From contig CADEFT010000006.1 of NCBI GenBank assembly GCA_902826685.1, positions 158,972 through 222,971 of the forward strand: a stretch of 64,000 nucleotides of DNA. Reading direction: 5' to 3'. Positions 44,818 to 55,257 of the stretch are shown here, piece by piece. Position 1 is the first letter of the stretch, and every line of letters starts with the position of its first letter. Origin of the DNA: an uncultured Acidobacteriota bacterium (GTDB lineage: Bacteria; Acidobacteriota; Terriglobia; Bryobacterales; Bryobacteraceae). The notes below the pieces were generated by a model that was not told the DNA's origin, ran no database searches, and was given only the letters and a program-made list of their open reading frames with translations. The position numbers and the translations under genes were made by a program.

Positions 44818-44848
44818 AAAGAAGATGTCTCCAGAGTCGATCGGGCTC

Positions 44849-45493
44849 TTAGCGCGGCGGCCCCACGCTTGGGGAGCCTGGCGTGATTACGGTTTGCGTG
44901 GGGGTAACGGGCGTGTTACGATTCCCGTTGCCGCGAGTGGCCACCACCGCTCCGCCGGCCGCGGCCGCGCCGCCAATGACGGCGACGATGGCGATGATCT
45001 TGGCGGCGCCCAGTCCCGCGCCCGCTCCGGCGGCGGCACCCGCACCGGCTGCACCCGCTCCAGCGGCGGCGTTGGTTTGAGTAATATTACGGCTGGTATT
45101 AACGCCCCGATAAGACGCATTCACGCGGATCTGCATCTTGCCGGCCACCGAATTGGGCTGCAGCCCGCGCGCCACCGCCTGGCCGTTCTGATCGGTCAGC
45201 ACCGTGAGAATACGCGATCCATCCGTGAAAGCCCCACTGGCGCCATTCTGCGGGAGCGTAAACACCACCACCGCGCCCGCCAGCGGTTTGCGATTCTCAT
45301 CCTCCACCCGGACCACAGGCTCCCGCGCCACTCGATCCCTTATGTTATTGATGGCGCCGTCGCCTTCGACGATCTCCAGACGCAGCCGGGATGGCCGCGG
45401 TCCACTCTGTTCCTGCTGCCAGGTGGCGAAACCAGGCCCGGGACACACCAACAAAAACACGAGAAAGACACACCACGACTGGCGAAAGCTCAC
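44849..45493 (-). CDS. secreted Ig-like (Big_1-type) membrane protein
   Basis: The protein has 214 residues from a GTG 6 nt after AAGGAGT. The signal peptide is WCVFLVFLLVCPGPGFA. One Ig-like domain follows (about 35-135) of the bacterial Ig type 1 plan, with RVEDENRKPLAGAVVVFTLP, then FTDGSRILTVLTDQNGQAVA. A Gly/Ala-rich stretch leads to a membrane segment (KIIAIVAVIGGAAAAGGAVVA) and a short polar tail. It heads the three-gene operon of exported beta proteins and could anchor the giant Ig-like protein. That is inference from position only. Confidence 0.78.
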   Translation of the reverse strand: MSFRQSWCVFLVFLLVCPGPGFATWQQEQSGPRPSRLRLEIVEGDGAINNIRDRVAREPVVRVEDENRKPLAGAVVVFTLPQNGASGAFTDGSRILTVLTDQNGQAVARGLQPNSVAGKMQIRVNASYRGVNTSRNITQTNAAAGAGAAGAGAAAGAGAGLGAAKIIAIVAVIGGAAAAGGAVVATRGNGNRNTPVTPTQTVITPGSPSVGPPR

Positions 45494-45516
45494 GGTTTGA
45501 CTCCTTGAGAATGCAG

Positions 45517-45522
45517 ATTATA
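45517..45522 (-). promoter_or_regulatory. -10 element for the Ig-like/propeller/giant-protein operon
   Basis: A perfect TATAAT on the minus strand lies 23 bp upstream of the GTG at 45493, with AAGGAGT between. The -35 is not clear. Confidence 0.45.
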
Positions 45523-45590
45523 GCGCCTGCTGCCGGTTCCGCGTTTAGTGATCTTCATGAAACAACCGTTTCAGGAATCCCGCCGATTGC

Positions 45591-45619
45591 TTGACGTTCG
45601 GCCCGCCGCTGGTTTACTC
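45591..45619 (+). promoter_or_regulatory. sigma-70-type promoter of the TPR gene
   Basis: TTGACG (45591-45596) and TTACTC (45614-45619) are 17 bp apart; TTTACT one base earlier gives 16 bp. The distance to the ATG at 45651 allows a leader of about 25 nt. Confidence 0.5.
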
Positions 45620-45636
45620 TCATCCCGAACGCCACC

Positions 45637-45644
45637 AGGAGGTG
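45637..45644 (+). promoter_or_regulatory. strong Shine-Dalgarno site deciding the TPR gene start
   Basis: AGGAGGTG ends 6 nt before the ATG at 45651. It shows that translation begins there and not at the upstream in-frame TTG at 45591. Confidence 0.8.
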
Positions 45645-45650
45645 TCAAGG

Positions 45651-46790
45651 ATGCAACGTCTTCTGCTAATCGGTTTGGCCGCCGCCATCCTGCTCCACGG
45701 CCAGCGCCACAAGCTCACCATCAACGCCGAGACTCCGGAAGGCCAGCTTCTCCAGCAGATTGGTCAGGAAAGCGACGCCGCCAAGAAATTGACTCTGATG
45801 GAGGAATTCATCCAAAAGAATCCGAAGCACGAAGGCTCGGCCTGGGTGCTCGATCAAATGGTGGCCGCGAATCTAAAGGCGGGCAGTTTCGACAAAGCGC
45901 TCGATGCCGCCCAGAAACTCATCGCCATCGATCCCGACGATACGGTTTCCGCCCACAATGCGCTGAAGGCGGCCGAAGGCAAGAAGGATCCCGACCTGGT
46001 GAAGCAGTGGGCCGGTATCACCAGTAAGGCCGCGCGCAAGGCGGCCGCCGCCCCCGAGCCCACCGAAGCCGACGAGAAGGAAACCTGGAAGAACACGGTG
46101 GACTACGCCAAGCAAGTGGATACCTATACCGAATATTCCCTTTACGCCAGCGCGCTTTCCACGGCGGATGGGGCCAAGAAGCTGATGCTCGCCGAAACTC
46201 TGGAAGCGCAGAACCCGCAGAGCGAGTACATCGGACGGGTGCGCGATCAGGTGTTTCTCGCGCTGCGCCAGTCCGGCCAGAACGACAAGGCCGTCGCCCT
46301 GGCCGAAAAGGTGATCGAAAAGGATCAGACCAACGAGGACATGCTGTTGGTGGTGGCCGACAAGCTGATGAACGCCAAGAAAGACCCCGACCGCGTCGTG
46401 GCGCTTTCCAACAAGCTGGTGGAGGTGATGAAGACCAAGCCGAAGCCGGAAGGCGTGGCGGACGCCGATTGGGCCAAGCGCAAGGACATGATGATGGGCA
46501 TCGGCCACTGGATGGCGGGCATGACGCTATCGGGCCAGAACAAGTTGAAGGAGACCGATGTGGCCTTGCGCGCGGCGCTGCCGCTGATCGAGAACAATCC
46601 TCAACTGGCGGCTCCGGCGTTGTTTCAGCTCGGACTGGCCAATTACAAGATGGGCTCGGCAAGCAAGAACAAGACCGTGCTGGCCGATGCGTTGAGCTTC
46701 AACCGCCGGTGCGCGGCCATCAAGAGCCCCTACGCGGCCCAGGCGGTCAAGAACGCCCAGGTGATCCAACAGCAGTTCGGAATCAAGTAG
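45651..46790 (+). CDS. exported TPR-like helical repeat protein
   Basis: The protein has 379 residues with a signal peptide (QRLLLIGLAAAILLHGQ) and a clear ribosome binding site. The mature part is a series of helical pairs of TPR type, such as LTLMEEFIQKNPKHEGSAWV, AKKLMLAETLEAQNPQSEYI and DKAVALAEKVIEKDQTNED. A Pro/Glu-rich insertion splits the repeats (about 130-150). There is no catalytic motif. It is probably a periplasmic scaffold. The gene is a monocistron facing argA with an 8-bp stop overlap. Confidence 0.85.
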   Translation: MQRLLLIGLAAAILLHGQRHKLTINAETPEGQLLQQIGQESDAAKKLTLMEEFIQKNPKHEGSAWVLDQMVAANLKAGSFDKALDAAQKLIAIDPDDTVSAHNALKAAEGKKDPDLVKQWAGITSKAARKAAAAPEPTEADEKETWKNTVDYAKQVDTYTEYSLYASALSTADGAKKLMLAETLEAQNPQSEYIGRVRDQVFLALRQSGQNDKAVALAEKVIEKDQTNEDMLLVVADKLMNAKKDPDRVVALSNKLVEVMKTKPKPEGVADADWAKRKDMMMGIGHWMAGMTLSGQNKLKETDVALRAALPLIENNPQLAAPALFQLGLANYKMGSASKNKTVLADALSFNRRCAAIKSPYAAQAVKNAQVIQQQFGIK

Positions 46791-48066
46791 TCTTCAGCTT
46801 CTTGACGAGAATCTTCGACCTTCGCCCGCCAGCATCGTATTTCTCGCGGCGCTCCGGCGGCAGATCGTCCACCGAGCCCTCGCCGAAGCCCGCCTTCGAC
46901 TGAAAGTAATTGAACGCTTGAGTCGATAGCGTGATCAATTCCGTCAGCCCCATCTCGCGCGCCTTGGTTTCGGTGAACTGAATCAGCTTGCGTCCAATGC
47001 CCTGATTCTCGTGGGCCGGATCGACGAACAGACTCGCCAATTCCCCTTTTTGCTGCGCCGGAAAGACGTGCAGCGCCACGCAGGCCACCGGATTCTTGTC
47101 GATCTCGAAAATGTAGTAGTCGGCGAGGCTGCGCTCGATATCGGCGCGCGTGCGGCGCACCAGCTCCCCCGCCTCCACGGCCTTTCGCGTCAGCATCTGA
47201 ATCGCCCGCGCGTCTTTCTTCTTGGCCGGGCGGATCTTCTCATATTCGTTGGCGTAGACCAGCGTGCCGATGCCTTCGTTCGAAAACACCTCGGAAAGCA
47301 GGCCCTCGTCCTCACGGCCGCTGATCACGTGCACGCGCTGCACCCCGCCGGCGCAGGCCGCGGCCGCATGCTGGGCTTTTGAAAGCATCTCCGCCGGAAA
47401 CCCCGTTGCGGTCTGTACCAGCCGCTGCAGATCGCCCACCAGAATCTGGCGGATCAACTGGCCGTGATAGCGCAACCCGTCCTGCGCGGTGATGTAGATC
47501 AGCTTGATCGCCTTCAACGATTCGGCCAGTTCGACGGCGATGCTGTCGGAATTGACGCGATACGTCCGGCCGTCGCCATCGAAGCCAAGCGGGGGGACTA
47601 CCGGAACGATGCCCTGGCTCAGCAGCGTTTGCAAAAGCTCGGCGTCCACCCGTTCCACCTTGCCGGTGAACAGGTGATCCACGGCCTGAATGATGCCGAG
47701 CGGATGCGCCGTGATCGCGTTGGTGCAGGCGCCGCGCAGATCGTTGGCCGAAAGCCCTTCGAGAATTTCGTGAGTCAGGCGGTTGGCCGCGTCCATCGCC
47801 AACTGCAGCGTGACCGCGTCGGTAACGCCGGTGCCATCCAGGTTCGACGCCGCAAGCCCCTGTTTCGCGGCCAGCGCCTGAATTTGAACCGAGGCCCCAT
47901 GCACCAGCACCACACGAATATTCAGGGAGCGCAGCACCGCGACGTCCAATAGAATATTGGCGAAGTTTTCATCGGTCACGATCACGCCGTCCACGGCGAT
48001 GATGAACGTCCTCTCGCGAAATTGCGGGACGTACTGCAGGATCCCGCGCAGATCGGTCAGCTTCAT
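46783..48066 (-). CDS. argA: N-acetylglutamate synthase, AAK-GNAT type
   Basis: The protein has 427 residues and the two-domain plan of ArgA. The N-terminal amino-acid-kinase-like domain (about 1-285) has FIIAVDGVIVTDENFANILLD, VVLVHGASVQIQAL and GIVPVVPPLGFDGDGRTYRV. The C-terminal GNAT domain (about 290-427) has FVDPAHENQGIGRKLIQFTETKA with the acetyl-CoA loop NQGIGRKL. It acetylates glutamate as the first step of arginine synthesis. It is last in the operon with the ornithine cyclodeaminase-like gene, 3 bp after the GH63 gene. The overlap with the facing TPR gene is 8 bp. Confidence 0.9.
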   Translation of the reverse strand: MKLTDLRGILQYVPQFRERTFIIAVDGVIVTDENFANILLDVAVLRSLNIRVVLVHGASVQIQALAAKQGLAASNLDGTGVTDAVTLQLAMDAANRLTHEILEGLSANDLRGACTNAITAHPLGIIQAVDHLFTGKVERVDAELLQTLLSQGIVPVVPPLGFDGDGRTYRVNSDSIAVELAESLKAIKLIYITAQDGLRYHGQLIRQILVGDLQRLVQTATGFPAEMLSKAQHAAAACAGGVQRVHVISGREDEGLLSEVFSNEGIGTLVYANEYEKIRPAKKKDARAIQMLTRKAVEAGELVRRTRADIERSLADYYIFEIDKNPVACVALHVFPAQQKGELASLFVDPAHENQGIGRKLIQFTETKAREMGLTELITLSTQAFNYFQSKAGFGEGSVDDLPPERREKYDAGGRRSKILVKKLKTT

Positions 48067-48069
48067 TCC

Positions 48070-50673
<2,604 letters not shown>

Positions 50674-50674
50674 T

Positions 50675-51808
50675 TCATCCCATGCGGCGAGCCGATATCG
50701 CGTAGTCCAGGCTCCCGTTTCCAGCTTCCACCGCGATCCGCCCAAACCCCGCTTCTTCTAGGTAAAACGCGAGCAGCGGCGCGGGTACGGGGCGGCGGCG
50801 CGACGGATCGAGGTAAAAGTGGGCGGTGAAGGCGGGACATTCCGGATTCGAGGCTTCGATCACCAGCAATCCCCCTCGCCGCAGAGCCTGGCCGCACAAC
50901 CGGATCAATTGCGGCAGCCGCGCCGGCGGCAAATGCTCCACCACCTGGCCGCAAAAGATTCCGTCCACCGTGCCCTCTTTGAGCTCGGTCAGGAATTCGA
51001 ACAGATCGGCGCGCTCGGCGTAGAGTCCCTTCGATTCGCAATAAGCCACCAGTTCCTCGTTCGCCTCGACGCCGCGCGCCAGGATTCCCGAGTCGCGCAG
51101 GCATTCGAGAAACTCGCCGCGGCCGCAACCGAGATCGAGCACTTCCACCGAGCCTTCGAAGTGCTTGACATAGCGCCGTCTGGCTTCGCGGACGCGCTCT
51201 TCGGAACCGCGAAACCGCTCGGCGAACCGCAGCAGGTCGATGCCGGGCGCCTCTTCGCCAGGTGGCGCCGCCAACGGTACCGGAGCCGCCACCGCGGCGA
51301 TCCCGCGCTGCCGCATCACCCGCAGTTCGCTGTCGATCAATCTCTCAAACTCGCCGCGCACGCGTTCGAAATCCGCCCGCAACCGGTCCTGAGCGTCGAT
51401 CCGCCCCTGATCGAGCGTGACGGTGAAATCCTTATGCTGGGTCGCCGTGAGATCGCGGAAGTTGCTTTCCATCAGCATGGCACGATGCTGAAAGGCCGCC
51501 TGCAGATCGGCCACGCTGCGCAGAAGCTGCACTTCGGAGGAGGCGGCGGCGAGCCGCGTCTGTTCCATCTCGTAGCGCAGCGCCGTGAGCGCGCGATTGG
51601 TCCTGTTCACCGCCTCGATCAGCGCGTCCACGCAGTCGATGGAAGCGCGGTTGAACTCCGCCTGTTCGCCGATGCCGAGCCAGCGGGCCACAAAATGTTT
51701 GACTCCCTGGCTGAGAGAACGGGCCAGGCCGGCCGCCCGCTCGCGCGCCTGCTCTGCCGGTCTCGGGTCGGCCAGGGTGAGGCCGGCCCTGGCCTCATCG
51801 GTGTCCAC
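50675..51808 (-). CDS. class I SAM methyltransferase with N-terminal coiled coil
   Basis: The start is set at GTG 51808 ([10 protein letters not shown]); the frame opens further upstream inside queF. The product is about 377 residues. Residues about 60-180 are a long charged helix with [20 protein letters not shown] and [20 protein letters not shown], probably a coiled coil. The methyltransferase domain follows with [33 protein letters not shown] and [15 protein letters not shown] coiled coil joined to a methyltransferase recalls the O-antigen chain regulator WbdD, but in the reverse order. It overlaps the queF stop by 14 bp. Confidence 0.82.
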   Translation of the reverse strand: MDTDEARAGLTLADPRPAEQARERAAGLARSLSQGVKHFVARWLGIGEQAEFNRASIDCVDALIEAVNRTNRALTALRYEMEQTRLAAASSEVQLLRSVADLQAAFQHRAMLMESNFRDLTATQHKDFTVTLDQGRIDAQDRLRADFERVRGEFERLIDSELRVMRQRGIAAVAAPVPLAAPPGEEAPGIDLLRFAERFRGSEERVREARRRYVKHFEGSVEVLDLGCGRGEFLECLRDSGILARGVEANEELVAYCESKGLYAERADLFEFLTELKEGTVDGIFCGQVVEHLPPARLPQLIRLCGQALRRGGLLVIEASNPECPAFTAHFYLDPSRRRPVPAPLLAFYLEEAGFGRIAVEAGNGSLDYAISARRMG

Positions 51809-52196
51809 GTTTGCGGCTCCACTTGGCCGTGATGCGCGAATACAACCCGCCGCGGGGCGCAAAGTCGCCTTCCACCGTCACCGCGACCGGCTTGCACGCC
51901 TTCACGATGTCTTCCACAAACCGGTTGACGATGTTTTCCTGAAAGATGCCCAGGTTGCGATAGGCCAGCGTGTACATCTTGAGCGATTTCAATTCCAGGC
52001 ACGACTTGTCCGGCACATAGCGGATGGTCACCGTGCCGCTATCGGGCAGCCCGGTTTTGGGACACACCGACGTGAACTCCGCCACTTCGATCTCGATCTC
52101 GTATCCTGTGCGGTACTGATTGGGCCAGATCTCAATTTCCGGCAGTTCCGCGCTCACGCCGGCCGACGCGTGTTCGTCCGTGTAGGCTTTCTTCAT
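51795..52196 (-). CDS. queF: NADPH-dependent 7-cyano-7-deazaguanine reductase QueF
   Basis: QueF reduces preQ0 nitrile to preQ1 amine on the way to queuosine in tRNA. The start is ATG 52196. The 133-residue single-domain (unimodular) form matches the short type. The catalytic Cys45 lies in FTSVCPKTGLPD with Asp52, and the QueF motif is LELKSLKMYTLAYRN (67-81). The final part GGLYSRITAKW is conserved. No other queuosine gene is in the window. Its ATG overlaps the stop of the LOR/SDH gene, so a preQ1 riboswitch directly before it is ruled out. Confidence 0.95.
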   Translation of the reverse strand: MKKAYTDEHASAGVSAELPEIEIWPNQYRTGYEIEIEVAEFTSVCPKTGLPDSGTVTIRYVPDKSCLELKSLKMYTLAYRNLGIFQENIVNRFVEDIVKACKPVAVTVEGDFAPRGGLYSRITAKWSRKRGHR

Positions 52197-53425
52197 CGCT
52201 TCCCCAGTTCGCGCGAGAGCAATTCGAGGAACAGGCCCACGTCGGTCACCACGCCGATGGCCTGGCCCGTGCCGCGGTCGCTCACCTTGGTGGCGACGGC
52301 GGGATTGATATCGACGCAGACGATCTTCACCCAACTGGGCGACATGTTGCCCACGGCGATCGAATGCAGCATCGAGCCCAGGCACAGCACCACGCCCGCG
52401 CCCACCAGTTGCTCGGCGTAAAGATCCTGAGCGCGGTTCATGTCGGTGACCGTATCGGGCAGCGGGCCGTCGTCGCGCAGCGAGCCCGCCAGCACGAACG
52501 GGATCCCCTTCTTCACGCACTCATACATCACACCCGTCTTCAGCCGGCCCGATTCCACCGCCTGCCGGATGCCCCCGGCGTGATAAACGGCATTGATGGC
52601 GCGCATGTGGTTGCGATGGCCGTGATCTTCCAGGCGCCCGTCGGCGGTGCGTACGCCAAGCGACGTGCCGAGCAGCGCCGATTCGATATCGTGAACGGCC
52701 AGCGCATTCCCCGCCAGCAGCGCATGCACCCAGCCTCCGCCAATCAATTCCCCCAGCGCCTTGGCGCCGCCGGTATGAATCACCACCGGCCCCGCCACGG
52801 CCACGATCCGCTGACCCTGCTGCACCGCCTGGCGCAGCAATTGAGCCGTCTGCCGCACAGCCGTTTCCACCTGCCGTTCCGACGAGATGCCGTTCGACAT
52901 GAAAGCGAACGACAGCCGGTCGCGCTCTTTCGACTCGGGAATGACGCGGATGCCGCGCATCCCGGCGACGATGGCATCGCCCTTCTTCACGTCGCGCAGC
53001 TTGCGGCACGACGCGCGCCCGTTTTCAAGGACGATGGCCGCATCCATGCGCTGGCGGTCCACGTCGATCCACCGGCCTTGATGCCGCACCATGGTGCGAT
53101 GGTTGGTGGTGGAGTAAAAATCCTCGGGCGCGCAGCAGTCCTTCCCGGCGCTCTTCCACTCGGCGTCGCCGCCCTCAACCGGTGTGCAGCCCAGTCCCAG
53201 CAACTGCACCAGCATCTTGTTCATCAACTCGCCCGACGGCGCTTCCACCCGCAGGCGCAGACGCGACGGATCGGCATTGGTTCGCCCGATGTGGAACTCC
53301 TGGACGTCGAAGCGGCCCTGGCATTCCACCACCGAGTCGAAGATTCGCTCCATGATGTGGGAGTCGATCAGATGCCCTTCGGCCTCCACAATTTCATGAA
53401 ACGGCAGTATGGAATTCGAACTCAT
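52193..53425 (-). CDS. LOR/SDH-family ornithine cyclodeaminase-like protein (TIGR00300)
   Basis: The protein has 410 residues. The N-terminal LOR/SDH domain begins HEIVEAEGHLIDSHIMERIFD, a hallmark of the TIGR00300 family, which includes archaeal ornithine cyclodeaminase and the C-terminal domain of cyanobacterial AgrE/ArgZ. A small middle domain has CRKLRDVKKGDAIVAGMRGIRV. The C-terminal part binds NAD with VAVAGPVVIHTGGAKALGELI, HDIESALLGTSLGV and VVTDVGLFLELL. The likely reaction is NAD-dependent conversion of ornithine to proline with ammonia release. It heads the operon that ends with argA. Confidence 0.88.
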   Translation of the reverse strand: MSSNSILPFHEIVEAEGHLIDSHIMERIFDSVVECQGRFDVQEFHIGRTNADPSRLRLRVEAPSGELMNKMLVQLLGLGCTPVEGGDAEWKSAGKDCCAPEDFYSTTNHRTMVRHQGRWIDVDRQRMDAAIVLENGRASCRKLRDVKKGDAIVAGMRGIRVIPESKERDRLSFAFMSNGISSERQVETAVRQTAQLLRQAVQQGQRIVAVAGPVVIHTGGAKALGELIGGGWVHALLAGNALAVHDIESALLGTSLGVRTADGRLEDHGHRNHMRAINAVYHAGGIRQAVESGRLKTGVMYECVKKGIPFVLAGSLRDDGPLPDTVTDMNRAQDLYAEQLVGAGVVLCLGSMLHSIAVGNMSPSWVKIVCVDINPAVATKVSDRGTGQAIGVVTDVGLFLELLSRELGKR

Positions 53426-53558
53426 GAACTCTTAGGATATCTTGACGGGGGCGGCGCGAGAGTGGATGCCCGGCCACCCGATGCGGTAACATCCATTTCT
53501 GGCAGTCTGAAACCAGATTCCCCGGAGCACCGTCCATCCGAGTGCGGCCGGTTGAATG

Positions 53559-53564
53559 AGGAGG
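53559..53564 (+). promoter_or_regulatory. Shine-Dalgarno site deciding a GTG start
   Basis: AGGAGG lies 10 nt before the GTG at 53575 and only 1 nt before the upstream in-frame TTG at 53566, so the GTG is the better start. Confidence 0.65.
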
Positions 53565-53574
53565 CTTGATCACC

Positions 53575-54453
53575 GTGAATCAGCAGGACAACTACCAGGC
53601 ACCCTACGGTAACCCGAATACGAAAATCGCAGTGCTGGCCGGCGCGGTCATCGCACTACTAGCCGCTTGCATCTACCTCTTTGTCCAACTGGATAAGACC
53701 CGGCAGGATATGGACAAGCGCGCCGAAACCACGCGGCGCGAAATCGAAAGTCTGCGCGAGGCGTCGTCGGTGACGGCGCAGAATCAGAAGCGCACGGTCG
53801 AGACCCTGCGCGATGAACTGGAAACCGCCCGCCGTTCGGCCGCCATGGCCGTCGGCCAGGCCAAGACCGAAGCCGAGAACCGCGTGAAGAATGTGCAGGC
53901 GCGGCTCGACAACGAAGCCAAGAAATTGACGGAAGCACAGGCGCGCGCCGAAGCCTCGATCTCGGAAGTGAAGAAAGACGCGGCCGATACCGTCGCGAAG
54001 GTAGGCGAAGTCAATAAAGAGGTGGGCGCGGTCAAGACCGAAGTTGCCTCGGCCAAAAGCGAACTGGAAAAGACGATCTCCGATCTGAAGCGCGTCACCG
54101 GCGATCTGGGCGTGCAAAGCGGACTCGTCGCCACCAACGGCAAGGAGATCGCCGCCTTGCGGGCGCTCGGGGAACGCAACATCTTCGAATTCGATCTGAA
54201 AAAGACCAAGGATCCCATTCGAGTGGGCGATGTGGCCATGCTGCTCAAGCGCGTCGATCTCAAGCGCAACCGCTACACGATCGAACTGGTGGCCGACGAC
54301 AAACGGACCGAAAAGAAAGACAAGTCGTTGAATGAGCCGGTGCAGTTCTACACCAGCAAGGCCCGCATCCCGTATGAAATCGTGGTCAACCAGGTGAAGA
54401 AGGACAACGTGGTGGGCTATCTGTCCACGCCTAAGGTAACCGACGCCCGCTAA
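53575..54453 (+). CDS. inner-membrane coiled-coil protein
   Basis: The product is 292 residues from GTG 53575 (VNQQDNYQAPYG). A polar N-terminal tail of about 15 residues is followed by one membrane segment (KIAVLAGAVIALLAACIYLFV). A long charged coiled coil runs from about residue 35 to 190, with Ala/Glu/Lys-rich heptads and repeated ASISEVKKDAADTVAKVGEV-like segments. The end is a small beta domain with RNIFEFDLKKTKD, PIRVGDVAMLLKRVDLKR and RIPYEIVVNQV. The periplasmic domain could span the envelope. I do not recognise the family. It faces the VWFA gene with 6 bp between stops. Confidence 0.75.
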   Translation: MNQQDNYQAPYGNPNTKIAVLAGAVIALLAACIYLFVQLDKTRQDMDKRAETTRREIESLREASSVTAQNQKRTVETLRDELETARRSAAMAVGQAKTEAENRVKNVQARLDNEAKKLTEAQARAEASISEVKKDAADTVAKVGEVNKEVGAVKTEVASAKSELEKTISDLKRVTGDLGVQSGLVATNGKEIAALRALGERNIFEFDLKKTKDPIRVGDVAMLLKRVDLKRNRYTIELVADDKRTEKKDKSLNEPVQFYTSKARIPYEIVVNQVKKDNVVGYLSTPKVTDAR

Positions 54454-54459
54454 GTGCCA

Positions 54460-55257
54460 TCAATCGAGGGGTAGCGCTGAAACCAGCAGTTTCTCGCGCC
54501 CCTTGATTTCCACCTTCACTTTTTCCCCAAGCCCCAGATTGCCTGCGATGGTCACGATGTAGTGGCCGCGCAGCACCTCGAAAATCCGCGACGGCGCGCT
54601 GCCCGCTCCGCCTCCGGTCCGCTGCAGATCCCGCAGTTGAAACGACGCGCCGCCGGTCCGCCGGGCCAGATCCTCGAACAACCCTCGCGCCGAACCCGCG
54701 GCATACACCGGATAGATGGAAACGCCCGCCCGCCGCGCCAGCCGCGCCACTTCGCGTTCGTGCGTACGGCTCGATCCTTCGTATCCAGTAGTCACCAGCA
54801 GAATCACGCGGCGGAACGTGGCGTGTTCGAAGCCTCCATCCATCGCCGCCGTCACGCCATCGAGCACGCGCGGCGTATTCCCGTACTTGACCTTGGAAAG
54901 CGCCGCCGCCAGAAGCTGTTTCGAAGAGGTGAAATCCTGAACCATTTCGGCCGAGGAATCGAACGAAACCACGGCCATCTGTTCTTTGTCCTTCAGCTCG
55001 CCGATAAGCCCCTGCGCCACCGGCTGCACCATGCCGCCCACCAGCGACGTATCGAGCAGCAGCATGACGTCGATGGGACGTCTGGCGAATTCCGAAGCTT
55101 CCACGCGGCGTGGGAGCTTGTCTTCCATGACCAGGAAGTCCTCTGCCTTGAGGTCTTCCACCGGCTTGCCGGATTTCTGCTCCACCACGGTGACGACGAT
55201 GCGCATCGAGGCAGGCGCGCTCACCGCGAGAAGCAGAATCGCCATCAGACGCTTCAT
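54460..55257 (-). CDS. secreted VWFA-related protein coupled to an RND adaptor
   Basis: The protein has 265 residues with a signal peptide (LMAILLLAVSAPAS). The N-terminal VVEQKSGKPVEDLKAEDF block and a VWA domain from about residue 60 follow the same acidobacterial plan as the protein at 3615-4667. The metal site DxSxS is DTSLVGG, so Ser at the third position is replaced by Val. Other landmarks are MAVVSFDSSAEMVQDF and VILLVTTGYEGSSRTHE. Its ATG overlaps the adaptor stop (ATGA). It may act at the same envelope site as the adaptor. Confidence 0.85.
   Translation of the reverse strand: MKRLMAILLLAVSAPASMRIVVTVVEQKSGKPVEDLKAEDFLVMEDKLPRRVEASEFARRPIDVMLLLDTSLVGGMVQPVAQGLIGELKDKEQMAVVSFDSSAEMVQDFTSSKQLLAAALSKVKYGNTPRVLDGVTAAMDGGFEHATFRRVILLVTTGYEGSSRTHEREVARLARRAGVSIYPVYAAGSARGLFEDLARRTGGASFQLRDLQRTGGGAGSAPSRIFEVLRGHYIVTIAGNLGLGEKVKVEIKGREKLLVSALPLD

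Noticed and set aside
52197..52300. preQ1 riboswitch before queF
   Set aside because: The upstream gene's coding sequence runs through and 4 bp past the queF start, and nothing resembling a preQ1 aptamer is visible.
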